From the NCBI GenBank assembly GCA_949152475.1, contig OX424569.1, positions 28,069,950 through 28,133,949 of the forward strand: a stretch of 64,000 nucleotides of DNA, in the 5' to 3' direction. The stretch is from Terebella lapidaria. Its lineage: Eukaryota; Annelida; Polychaeta; Terebellida; Terebellidae. A program made the position numbers and the translations under genes. The notes under the pieces were generated by a model, which saw only the letters and a program-made list of their open reading frames with translations, had not been told where the DNA came from and made no database searches. Below, piece after piece: positions 21,965-32,468 of this stretch. Every line of letters starts with the position of its first letter. The first letter of the stretch is position 1.

Positions 21965-23689
21965 ATGCCACTAAAGAAGAAGAAAGACAAACAGCCAGCG
22001 ACAGCTCAACATGCTGAAGGCGAGATGTATGAAACCCTGGACGAACCAGATACAAAGTCAAAGAAACACGGATTCAAAGCCAAGAAGAAGGAAGAAAAGG
22101 GCAAGAACAAAAAAGACAAACCCAAGCAAGCTGGGGACGACAAGTCGAAGAGCAATCGGACAGTCGCCAGCCAAGCTCCACAGAATAAACCTGCCACCAG
22201 ACTAGCTCCTCTCAAAGTTTCCAGTCCTCAAGTCACCCAAGAAGAATGCGAGTACGAAGTCCCACTAGAGCCTCAGATGACCAGTCCAAGCAGGAACAGT
22301 GGACACCAAGGATCCTTGAATTGGTCACCAAGCCAGTCTATCGAAGTCACAGATGAAGACGCTGTCCCCGAGGTGCCAAGGAAAGGCAGTCTGCTGATGC
22401 AGAGGTACTCAGCAGCGTCAACCAGTAGCGCTGGTTCAAAGAAAAGACAAGTTGACACCCGAGGGTCAGAGGGGAGCCAGGTGGAATACATTCCACAGGA
22501 TTTGTCGTCGCCAGCTGACCACGGATGCTTGTATGATGCGCCAGAAGAGGGAATTTCAAGTGAAAATGCTGGAGCCGTCGAAGACGATCTGTATGACGGC
22601 ACTGAAGGGACTCTGGAAAGTGACAATCCAGCTGCAAATATTGAAGATATGTATTTGTACGACGCTACAGAAGACCCTGGGGAAACTATTCCAAAGAAAC
22701 TTTCCTCAAATGCAGAGACAGTCCTGATTCAAGGAAACACCGCCACAGGAAGAAAATCACACGTTGAAACTGATTCCAGAACAACACCACTTTTAGAATA
22801 TCCGAGTGGATCTACCAAGGTGTACCAGAGCAAACTACAGCCCCTTGAGTGTATAGAAGGAGATGCAACTCTTCCTAGTAAGTTCGACCATCCATGGGGC
22901 ATCTGCGTGTCCCGGCTGACTGGAACAATCTATATCACTGATGTTGAGCGATGTCAGGTGATTCAAATGGACCAGAAAGGAACCGTCATGTTAGTTATTG
23001 GGTCTCGTGGAAGTCAGAATGGGGAGTTCCTTGGACCACAGGGACTAGCCATCAGGGATGATGACAGTCTCCTGGCTGTGTGTGACACTAAGAACCGGCG
23101 TGTGCAGATCCTAGATGCCAAAGGAAAGTTCATCCGGAAGTTTGGTGCAGATGGCGTAGTGGAGAATCAGATGAGGAAGCCAGTCGGAGTGGCCCTGGAC
23201 AACAGTGGGGCCGTGTACGTCGTCGATCAACTCCTCAGCGTCGTCAGCGTGTGGTCGGAAGAAGGTGCGCCATTGAGGAGATTTGGACGAGAGGGAAGTG
23301 AAGTTGGAGAACTGAGGCAGCCACAAGGTTTATCACTGCTACCCAGCAAATATATCATCGCGGTAGCTGACACAAACAACCACCGAATCCAACTCTTTTC
23401 CATGGATGGTACAGTGGTATCAACGATTGGGAAGCATGGGGCCCAACTAGGGGAATTCAATGCCCCGAGGGACGTTGCGATAGATAATGACGGTATACTC
23501 ATAGTAACTGATGACAACAACAATAGAGTCCAAGTTGTCACGTGTCAATGTGAAGTCGTCCACGTCATTGGCTCCTTGTCACGTGGTTTGGAAGAAGGCC
23601 AGTTCGATCAACCTGTGGGTGTCAAGGTAGACGATAATAGGAGGATCTACATATGTGAATATATCAACCGTAGAATCCAAATCTTTTGA
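21965..23689 (+). CDS. NHL-repeat protein with disordered tyrosine-motif N-terminus (TRIM-NHL-like, no RING)
   Basis: A 574-residue intact protein. Residues 1-80 are Lys-rich and charged. Residues 20-290 are low-complexity and acidic, with repeated tyrosine motifs: YETL (22), YEVP (97), YIPQ (175), YDAP (190), YDGT (210) and YLYDAT (230-235). Residues about 303-574 form six NHL units with the usual Pro-x-Gly, then V/Y-x-V-x-D and N-x-R-I/V-Q-x-F pattern (for example QPQGLSLLP, VADTNNHRIQLF), enough for one beta-propeller. NHL propellers bind protein or RNA; TRIM-NHL proteins also carry RING, B-box and coiled coil, none of which is present. By inference it is a cytoplasmic adaptor whose tail could be tyrosine-phosphorylated. 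The start is the first ATG of the open frame, with basic residues directly after it. AATAAA lies at about 24000. Confidence 0.9.
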   Translation: MPLKKKKDKQPATAQHAEGEMYETLDEPDTKSKKHGFKAKKKEEKGKNKKDKPKQAGDDKSKSNRTVASQAPQNKPATRLAPLKVSSPQVTQEECEYEVPLEPQMTSPSRNSGHQGSLNWSPSQSIEVTDEDAVPEVPRKGSLLMQRYSAASTSSAGSKKRQVDTRGSEGSQVEYIPQDLSSPADHGCLYDAPEEGISSENAGAVEDDLYDGTEGTLESDNPAANIEDMYLYDATEDPGETIPKKLSSNAETVLIQGNTATGRKSHVETDSRTTPLLEYPSGSTKVYQSKLQPLECIEGDATLPSKFDHPWGICVSRLTGTIYITDVERCQVIQMDQKGTVMLVIGSRGSQNGEFLGPQGLAIRDDDSLLAVCDTKNRRVQILDAKGKFIRKFGADGVVENQMRKPVGVALDNSGAVYVVDQLLSVVSVWSEEGAPLRRFGREGSEVGELRQPQGLSLLPSKYIIAVADTNNHRIQLFSMDGTVVSTIGKHGAQLGEFNAPRDVAIDNDGILIVTDDNNNRVQVVTCQCEVVHVIGSLSRGLEEGQFDQPVGVKVDDNRRIYICEYINRRIQIF

Positions 23690-24950
23690 AATCAGTGACG
23701 CTGTACCAGTCATACTAAGCATATACATTTAATAATATTTTTTAAAATGAAATTTACTGCAGTATTACATAGTATTATGAAATCCTTCGTATTGTATTAT
23801 TTGATGGATACATATTGATCGATGTTATAATTGACACCCAGGTTCAGTTCAATATCATGCCAGCAAGGCGCTGTGAGATCGCATTTGTTTTAATTGTTCA
23901 GGATATTCACTTACAACCAGTTGTTGTGATGTTAAAACTGTTGAGTACTGACCGGTAATAACATCAGATAAACGTGTAATTAGAACGGCAGGTTGTCTCA
24001 ATAAAGGTCAGTTGGAATTTGCATTTAATTTTGCCTTCCGGAAAGCAGTACAGAAGTACAGTGTTATTAAATATAATATATTTCGTACTATAGTATCATT
24101 AAAACATAAAACCACTAGCCATAGTATCATATATATATGTATATTTGAAGAAAACTGGGCAGCTTGTTTGATGCAAATATTAGATGGATTTGTATTTGCA
24201 AGTAATATGTTAACGGAGATATATAATGACAGTACATATATTCATATTAGGTGATCCACTAGCCAGTAAAACAGAGGTATGCATCTATTTGGGACCGACT
24301 GTCAGGGTGTTATTATGTCCTGATCTATAAACAGCACAACTTAAGATTCCACGTGTGGTCATGGGGGGAGGGGGGAGTTGGTGGAGAGGGTGAGGGTGAG
24401 TACAGAACCAATACTTGAAGCTGAGTAAACACTAATTAAATCAGAAGGATACAAACATGATGACGATAATACTAAAGCAATAATCGTACATGTATGTAGT
24501 ATTTGAAGGAAAGGACATGAATAATCGTCAGTATGTGCAGTATAATGCAGCCTGAGTAGATATGATAAAGATCTCTTGTTGGTCCCAATTAGCTGTATGC
24601 AAATATTTCTGGTTCGAATATCGAATTGTTCATACAAACGAAAGGTCAGCACATCGTTGCACGTTATGACAAGCTAGCACAAAACGACTCAATCTGCTCT
24701 ACTTCCGCCGGAACTAGAGAAACAAGTATAATAAAACATAACTGTATTGCCCATATAGTCAAGAATTCATACTTTCATTCAATGCAACCTCTGTAGAATT
24801 CACATGCACGTCTCCGTTTCCCCAGTGGATGAACTTAGCCTACTAGTGAACGTGGCATAGATCATAACAACACGGGAGGTTCAGTGATAAAAAATTATTC
24901 CTTGAAGTAATGATTGTACATCATATCGCTTACAGAAAGCAAACACAGGT
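23690..24950. other. 3' flank of the NHL gene; no further gene
   Basis: Contains AATAAA at about 24000-24005, a plausible polyadenylation signal. A G-rich stretch at 24362-24397 has four or more G-runs and could form a quadruplex on the plus strand. Confidence 0.45.
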
Positions 24951-24954
24951 ATCA

Positions 24955-26540
24955 TTTTTCAACATTTGACCAGTCATCAATAGCCATCACATTATCGTGT
25001 CGTATATAGATTTGTTTGTAATGAAGTTGTCATCACGCATAAGATCCGATGATAGCAAGGTATGTGCTCCCAAACGGGTAACATAAATACAGATCGATTT
25101 AAAGTGGTTTGTCTTGTATAGTGTTTCACCTTTTGGTGAGTCTAGCCTGTTAACTTCGTGAGTGGATGAACGATTTATTCTCGGTATTTTTTTACAGAAT
25201 GTACAATCATTGATCACCCTCTTGTCAAAACATAGCGCTGACATTATTGAATTCATGTACTAAATCAATGATAAATATTTCTAAGGAAACTTTTCTGATG
25301 CTCCGTGTTGCGCGTACGATCTAGCCCCCCCCCCCCTAACCCCTCCCCCTCTCCCCTCCTCACGCGGGGCAGCCACAGTGAAAGTTCCATGTATTGTTCA
25401 ACGTGTTTTGTTCAATATTGCGTCTCATCCAGTTTAGGTATCGGTGCCTTGATGAAAGTTGCATGAACGTCCTTGAGAACACTTGTAGAGTATTCAGTAT
25501 TTATTTCACGTCTCACTGAGTAACATCCAACTTTAGTAGGCATTCGAGTGTTATGAAATCGCTTTAAGTTACTTCTCCTACTCAATTTTCGGATAGTAGT
25601 ATACATGTTTCGTTTTTTTCACGATTTAGGGCATTTAAATAATATTTATATATGCAATAATTTATTCATTTTTGAAGTATTGTGACAGCCATGATATCCA
25701 TATGATATATATCATGCCCAAAGTACTCAATGATAAGTGTGATAAATATGATAAATAGATAAATTACAACCATCAAGATGCACTTGAAAACACCTTGTGG
25801 GGGCTTATCAATCATTACATGTATAGATATTGCATGTTATATTGGGTTTCGTCACACAAAATATTCATTACACATCGAAGCTCGGAATCGATATTTTGAA
25901 CTTGCATATTTAGAAGAAATTATTCCCACACAAAAATATGAATCCCACGAAAAATATAAACGAATGGCACACAATTAAAGCCCAGGGAAATATGTACACC
26001 CAACACTACAATGGCCTAACCAGGTAAAAACAGTATTACAAATGTATATATCACATGACTGATTAACTTTTTTACAAGTATCATACAACTGCTCGCCAAA
26101 CAACCAAAATAGGGATCTCCATTCAATTACCCTGAAAATTATAGAAACATGATGGGTAATTTGCCATATATGATTACACAGTTAAATGGTTGCGATGAGG
26201 TTGCATTATCGAGAACAAAATTACGTCCACCAGCAGTGGAAAAAACAAAAAGGTGCTAAAATAATCCGGCAATTAGTTAATTACATTCTAGGACTATTTA
26301 CAATATGTGTTGATTTATAATTGATGAATTGTTTTTTCTATTCAAAATAAAACAGGAGGAAAGGGTTTGATATGGACAGATAGAAAGAAATGGTTCAACA
26401 TAATGTATGCTTTTTGTCTCAAAAAAACAAAACTATATTAATTAATTTTACACTTTAATACAATCGTGCAATTGAAAACACATCTGCAATGTATGACGAC
26501 GTCAGTTATTCACTGACATTCTGAAAACAGGTGACCATCA
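24955..26540. repeat. Duplicated block D, copy 1
   Basis: Similar over most of its length to copies at about 27250-28790 and 28905-30300. All three share CATCACATTATC..., GAGTCTAGCCTGTTAA or GAGACTAGCCTGTTAA, TTTTTTTACAG.ATGTACA, GATCAC.CTC.TGTC and GCGGGGCAGCCACAG (25363, 27602, 29281). On the minus strand an open frame at 25412-25606 includes SNLKRF and KDVHATF, also found in copy 3. A poly-C tract lies at 25325-25337. Confidence 0.7.
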
Positions 26541-26552
26541 CAGTGTACAAGT

Positions 26553-27173
26553 AGTGCTAGTGTGTGCTGAGAAAATTTCATCTGGATGGGATGATCACTA
26601 TAGAGCAATGGCAGTATAAGAAGTGCTGCTGTGTGCTAAGAAATTTTTATCTGGTTGCGTTGATCACTATAGAGCTACGTCAGTATAAGTAGTGCTACTG
26701 TGTGCTAAGAAAATTTCATCTGGTTGCGATGATCACTATAGAGCTACGTCAGTATAAGTAGTGCTACTGTGTGCTAAAACAGTTTTATCTGGTTGCGATG
26801 ATTACTATAGAGCTATATCGATGAAAGTAGTGCTACTGTGTGCTAAGGAATTTTCATCTGGTTGGGATGATCACTATAGAGCTACGTCAGTATAAGTAGT
26901 GCCACTGTGTGCTAAGAATATTTCATCTTGTTGCGATGATCAGTATAGAGCGATGTCAGTATATGGAGTGCTACTGTGTGCTAAGAAAGTTTTATCTGAT
27001 TGCGATGATCACTATAGAGCGACGTCAGTATAAGTAGTGCTACTGTGTGCTAAGAAAAATTCATCTGGTTGCGTTGATCACTATAGAGCGATGTCAGTGT
27101 AATTAGTGCTACTGTGTGCTAAGTAAGTTATATCTGATTGCGATGATCACTATAGAGCGATGTCAGTAGATGT
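26553..27173 (+). repeat. Minisatellite, 69-bp unit, nine copies
   Basis: Units start AGTGCTACTGTGTGCTAAG and contain TCATCTGGTTGCGATGATCA and CTATAGAGC..CGTCAGTATA. The period is 69 bp (starts 26553, 26622, 26691 and so on). Although 69 is a multiple of three, each frame carries a stop in the unit, so the array is non-coding. Single diverged units occur at the matching place in the other D copies (about 28780-28830 and 31010-31100). The array therefore grew from a unit already present in the block. Confidence 0.9.
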
Positions 27174-27249
27174 TTGATTACGACAATGAAGAATAACTCT
27201 GGGAGTCGTCTTTTCTCGTTACTTTCATGACTATTTGAACATGAACCTA

Positions 27250-28790
27250 CGATTTATTCATCACATTATCATGTCACATATAGACTTTTCTGTCATGAAT
27301 TTATGATCACCCATAAGATCAAATGACAGCGTATTCCATGCTAGCAAGCGGCTAAAAAACACAGTTTGATTCCAAGTTGTATGTATTGTATGTTGTTACA
27401 CAATTATGGTGAGACTAGCCTGTTAATTTTATGAGTGAGTAAATGATCCCGTCGTGGACTTTTTTACAGGATGTACAGGGATTGATCACGCTCCTGTCGA
27501 AATATAGCATTGACAAAATTGTTCCTCCTCTACATTCCTTATACAATGATATGACTATTCATCAGAAAAAATAGTTTGCTGCTTCGTCCTCGTCGTGCGA
27601 TCTCCCACGCGGGGCAGCCACAGTGAAACTTCCACGTGTGTCGCAATAAATTATTTCACCTGCATTACTCAATATTGCATCTCATCCAGTTCAGGTGTCG
27701 GTTCCTACTTGAAAGTTACATGAACGTCCTTGGAAACCGATGAAGAGTGTTCAATATTCACGTCTTACCTAGTAGCCTTCAAGGATATCAAACTTTCGAG
27801 TGTACTGAAATCGTTTCAAGTTACTTCGCCAACTCAAAACATGATCAAAATTTCGCATAGTAGTATGTTTTGATTTCCTGATTGCTTTTGTCACGATCTT
27901 GGTATTTACATGAGATTTATATGCTGGTATTAGAAAGTGAATTCGACTGCAATAATATGTTCATTTTGGAAGTATTGTCACAATTATGATATCTATATGA
28001 TATATATTGTGCCCAAAGTATTCAATGGTACATATAGATTATTCCATGGTAGCTCCCTGATATGGTTTTTATCCACGAGTGGTAAATTTGATATGACGAA
28101 CGATTGAGCGAGGGAATGAGTGGATAAAACCATATCAGGTTGCTACTAGGTTATAATTATGATTCAGATTGTGTTCAACTGAAAATCAAAAAAAGGTTAT
28201 TATACACTGCTCAGCAGTCAGCAAGGACACCAGCTAAATAGTGTAAACTATGTATATCATCATATCATCGATGCCAAACATGGGGTAATGAGGTTCCTGT
28301 TTGCCACCAGGATCGCCACCATGTAATTCGGGTATAGATAAACCATAGAAACAGTCTACTGTGCCATATACTCACAAAAACGTAACAATGTTACATTAAA
28401 TTTTTTCATGTTTGTTTTTGCATAATGCAGACAATGAACATGACTTTTTGGGCATAATAGACTGTTTCATAGCCCCAAAAGCATATGGCATCAGGAGGTA
28501 ACCCATTATTTCTTCACTTTTTACGACTAAATACACTATGTGTAGACTCTTGAGGGACAATCGTTTTTAGTCCGCTTAGGTGTACAACAGGAAGCGAGTG
28601 TTTGATATAGACAAGATAGAAAGATCTGAACAGATTTAGAAATAGTAAAACATAAGTTATTCCTTTGTCTCAAAAATTCAAAACTAAATCAATTACGTGT
28701 AATTTTACATTTTAATCCAATCGTAGTACATATATGCAAAGGTCAATTACGAAAGAATACTGGAGTATCTTCAGGTCTGCTCTGACAATT
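27250..28790. repeat. Duplicated block D, copy 2
   Basis: Head-to-tail copy of 24955-26540. It carries a hairpin element at 28045-28150 that the other copies lack. The region matching the SNLKRF...KDVHATF frame (about 27660-27850, minus) is interrupted. Confidence 0.7.
28045..28150. mobile_element. Short hairpin element (MITE-like), about 105 bp
   Basis: Arms of about 31 bases (28045-28075 and 28119-28150) are inverted copies; both carry CCTGATATGGTTTT followed by ATCCAC. The loop is about 43 bp. It sits in D copy 2 only. Confidence 0.65.
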
Positions 28791-28904
28791 GCATCTGGTT
28801 GCAAAGATCACCATTGAGTGACGTCAGTAAATGTGTGGTTATGACGATAAGGAATAACCCGGTTTTTTTTCTCCTAACTTTGATGACGATTTGAACATGC
28901 ACGT

Positions 28905-30300
28905 ACGATTTATCCATCATATTATCCTATCGTATATAGACTTTTTTGTCATGAAGTTGTGATCACGCCTCAGATCAAATAACAGCCTCAGATCAAATAA
29001 CAGCATGTTATGTGCTGCAAGCGGGTAAAATAAATACAGTTTGATTCCAAGTTGTATGTCTTGTATGCTATTTCATTTTACGATGAGACTAGCCTGTTAA
29101 TTTTATGAATGAGTAAATGATCCCGTCTTGGACTTTTTTACAGGATGTACAAGGATTGATCACGCTCCTGTCCAAATATAGCATTGACAACACTGTCTCT
29201 CATCTCCGTTCCTTATACACAGATCACTATTCATAAGAAACAATATTTTGATGCCTCGTCCTCTTCGAATGATCTCCCTCGCGGGGCAGCCACAGCGAAA
29301 CTTTCATGTATGTCTCAATAAATTATAGTCTTTCACCTGCAATATTCAATATTGCATCTTATCCAGTTCAGGTGTCGATTCCTAATTGAAAGTTGCATGA
29401 ACGTCCTTGGAAGCCCTTGAAGAGTGTTCAATATTTTCGTCACGTCTTACCGAGTCACCATCAAGTGTGTCAGGGATTGGAGTGCATTGAAATCGTTTCA
29501 AGTTGCTTGTCCGATTCAAAACATGCTGAAAATTTCGAAAAGTAGTATATGTGTTTCGTTTGGTTTTTTCAACGATTTTAGCACCTGATACCTGAATGTG
29601 ATTAAACAGCGAATTCGACGGCAATACTGTGTTCGAATATTGTGTTCGAATACTGTGTTCGAATTCAAGGTATTTTAATCATTGCATACATGTGTCGTAC
29701 AGAAGCTCTGCGAGCTTTATTGTATTTTACTTCTGTATATATTATACACTGTAAATAGATGTTGAAACGACAATAAAGATTTCAAATATATTGTGACAGT
29801 TATGATATCTTTATGATATATATAGATCATGTGCAACATTATCAATGATAAATGTGGATACGTTCGAAAATGACAACAATCAATATACAATTGAAAAATC
29901 CATGCGGTTTATCAGTCATCTAAGTGTCACACAAAATTCCAATATCATATGGGAGCATGGACTTGATCATTTCGACCATGCATATTTATGCGGAATTGTT
30001 AAGATGATGAATCCCATTTTTTCCAAATTGAATGGACTCGAAACCAAATACAACAAAAGCACCTCTGCAAGTGGAGTTACACTTGCATAAATCAGGAATA
30101 ACGTTTCTCTATTCCAGATTTAAAAAAAACACAAATTATTATTCAACTGCTCTTCAAACAAATGAAACTCCACCGCTATCAGATATATAAGGTAATTGTT
30201 CACAACATCATAAGTACCCAATCAAATGGTGGCGATTTGATGGCATCATCGACAACAAAATTATCGCCCACCAGAAGTGACAGCAGCTCAATAGTACATT
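28905..30300. repeat. Duplicated block D, copy 3
   Basis: Third head-to-tail copy. It has a local duplication of CAGATCAAATAACAGC (28972-29003). An insert at about 29640-29795 has a repeated TGTGTTCGAAT start and ends in ACGACAATAAAGATTTC, like the 3' tail of a truncated LINE. A minus-strand frame at 29382-29624 reads SNLKRFQCTPIP and SKDVHATF, close to the frame in copy 1. Confidence 0.65.
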
Positions 30301-31234
30301 CTATATAAACAATTATCTATATAATAGTACATTTTAGATATCATTGATGCCAAATATTATGGTAGTTATTTCTGCACATTCTAGAAGTAACAACAATATG
30401 TATGGACTTTCCAGAGCACATTAAAATAGCGAGCGTTAACCTCACTTAGGCAATAAAAAGAGAAACTGTTGTGAAACATCACCTCATATATTTGTTTATG
30501 GCTAATTTCTGGAGAAGTGTATACTCGTCTGAGAGGATACACTGCTGGGAAATAATTACCAGGTTTTCAGGACAGAATATTGTCAGTATTCTGCTGAGGA
30601 GTTGGGGAAGCAAAGGGGTTTTGCATTGCCATCAGCACCCGAAATGTCGCGTATCTTCACCTCTGGTTCATTCAAGGCAAAATAACTAGAAATCCCATGT
30701 GTCGTATCATATATTCAAGCTTATCATGTAATGACCAATACGTTAGTTGCTAAAACTAGCATAGTGGTTGGGCTAGGATGTTATTAGAAAGGCGCTGTGG
30801 ACGGTCGAAGTAAGACAATTTAACATTGAGTTGAATGGCCAATTGAATTGTTACTATGTACCCTTAAGTGACAATGATTTTTATTCAGTATACGTACAAG
30901 AGGAAGCGAGTGTTTGATATGGAAATATATTACGAATTTCACAGATGTAGACATTAATAAAGTTAGTAAGACTTTGGTACAGCTACTTGCTGAATTTCCC
31001 AAACAGAGTTCATCATCAAAGTCTGTAAGTATGCCACTGTGTGCTGTGAAAAATGCATCTGATTCCAAACATAAAAATTGAGCTAAGTCATAAGATGTGT
31101 GGTTACGACGATAAGGAATAACTCGGAGACGTCTTTTCCCCGTACTGAGATGAAGATTTCAATATGACCAATAGATGTGCCTCGATTTCCCTAGGTCATT
31201 CTCTTCGATGGTACAGCCAAGAAACAGCTTAGGT
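30301..31234. other. Remnant of block D and 3' flank of receptor A
   Basis: About 31010-31120 resembles the end of the D block (one 69-bp-like unit, then ATGTGTGGTTACGACGATAAGG). No gene seen. Confidence 0.45.
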
Positions 31235-32468
31235 TCACTGGACAGTACTAGCAGCGGTAGACTTCTCCACTGAGTTTTCCGCGACTTTCTGGTACTTCTT
31301 CTTGATGAAGGTGTAGGCGATGAAGTTGAAAAGACCGCCCAAGTTGCTGAAGAAGACTGCAGCCCAGAAGATGCTCACGTGAGGGGGTCCGAAGAACGCC
31401 CACAGACTGTAGGTAGCGAACGCCCACCACTGCAGGATGTACGCAGCGACGAAGAGCATCATGACGCGTGCAGTGTTGTTGTACTTCTTGTTTCCGGTCT
31501 GGCTGCGCGCAACCTCGCGAATCTTGAGCCAGATTCCCACGTAGCAGACGATAGTGAAGAGAACCGTGGTGATCAACAGAACAGAGAGCAGGTTGCCAAC
31601 CACAGCAGCATACTTTTCTCGGGCATCGATGTAACACCTGGAAAAGCGAACGCCTTAATATTATGGATGTTATTGTGTTGACGACTTTTTCAGGTATGTT
31701 GATGTTGTGTTTGATGGTGTCCAGTTTGAATTTTAATCAACATAATTATTGTATAGATACAATTAGTGTATTCACTAAAATGGTTAGTTATAAACGATGG
31801 GCAAGTCTTTCTTCTTTACATTTCAAGACGACTGTTCATACACTGTAATTGAACAGAATAGTGAACAGTTGATTCTGAACAGTTCGTTCTTTAATCACCC
31901 TGATTTTCGTGTTTTTGATTAAAATTTGGAAATAAATTACAAGCAATTACCATGCTCCAGCTGGCCCAAAGTAGCCGGTCGCTACACCCAGGATTCCGGT
32001 TGCAACAGGTGGTCCATAGCTGTACAGCATCAATCGCCAGTCATAGCGTCCCGTGCCTGTACGCTTGTTGAACACCACCAAGAGAAAGGCATTGAATGCA
32101 GCGTAGAGAACGAGCAGGGACTGTTGCAGGAAAAACACATGCAGAAAGAAGGCAAACGCAGCACATGGAGCATCTGGCGGATGACCTACAACAGCCACCA
32201 TATAGGCGTGATCAAGCATGTGACTCAGCGAGAAAAGTAGGTCACAGATCGCTAGGTAGACCACGAGGCGATCTCCTATTGGTCGGGAATAAAACGATCT
32301 GATTGGTGGAAGTGTGTGCACGAGTACGCTTGTACTAATCAGCGCGCTGATTGGTAGAGCCACAAGCGGTGTCCCGTGGATGATGTAAAAGACTTTTCCA
32401 GGGAGTCCGTACACTGGCAGACTGTTCTCTTCTTCCTCAACAATCTGTGTCGAACTCGTATTCTCCAT
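31235..32468 (-). CDS. Seven-transmembrane receptor A, cAMP-receptor/Git3-like
   Basis: Two exons: 32468-31951 and 31637-31235, with GT-AG junctions (CATG then GTAATT; TTTTCCAG then GTGTTAC) that split a Trp codon. They give 306 residues. The start is the Met of MENTSS, which aligns with MDNTSF of receptor B. Seven helices are evident. A Cys at the third helix (PCAAFAF) can pair with the Cys of AWCYID in the second outer loop. WRLMLYSYGPP before helix four, GAWCYID, and the last helix LGGLFNFIAYTFIKKK recall the cAMP-receptor/Git3 class of G-protein-coupled receptors; class and ligand are inference. NKRTGTGRYDW and the basic tail are cytosolic. It is divergently paired with receptor B 29.5 kb away. 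Intron 313 bp. Confidence 0.88.

Noticed and set aside
22273-22637. Minus-strand frames inside the NHL gene
   Set aside because: Antisense shadows of the plus-strand coding exon without family resemblance.
26553-27173. 69-bp array considered as a coding repeat (23 residues per unit)
   Set aside because: All frames contain a stop in each unit on both strands where checked.
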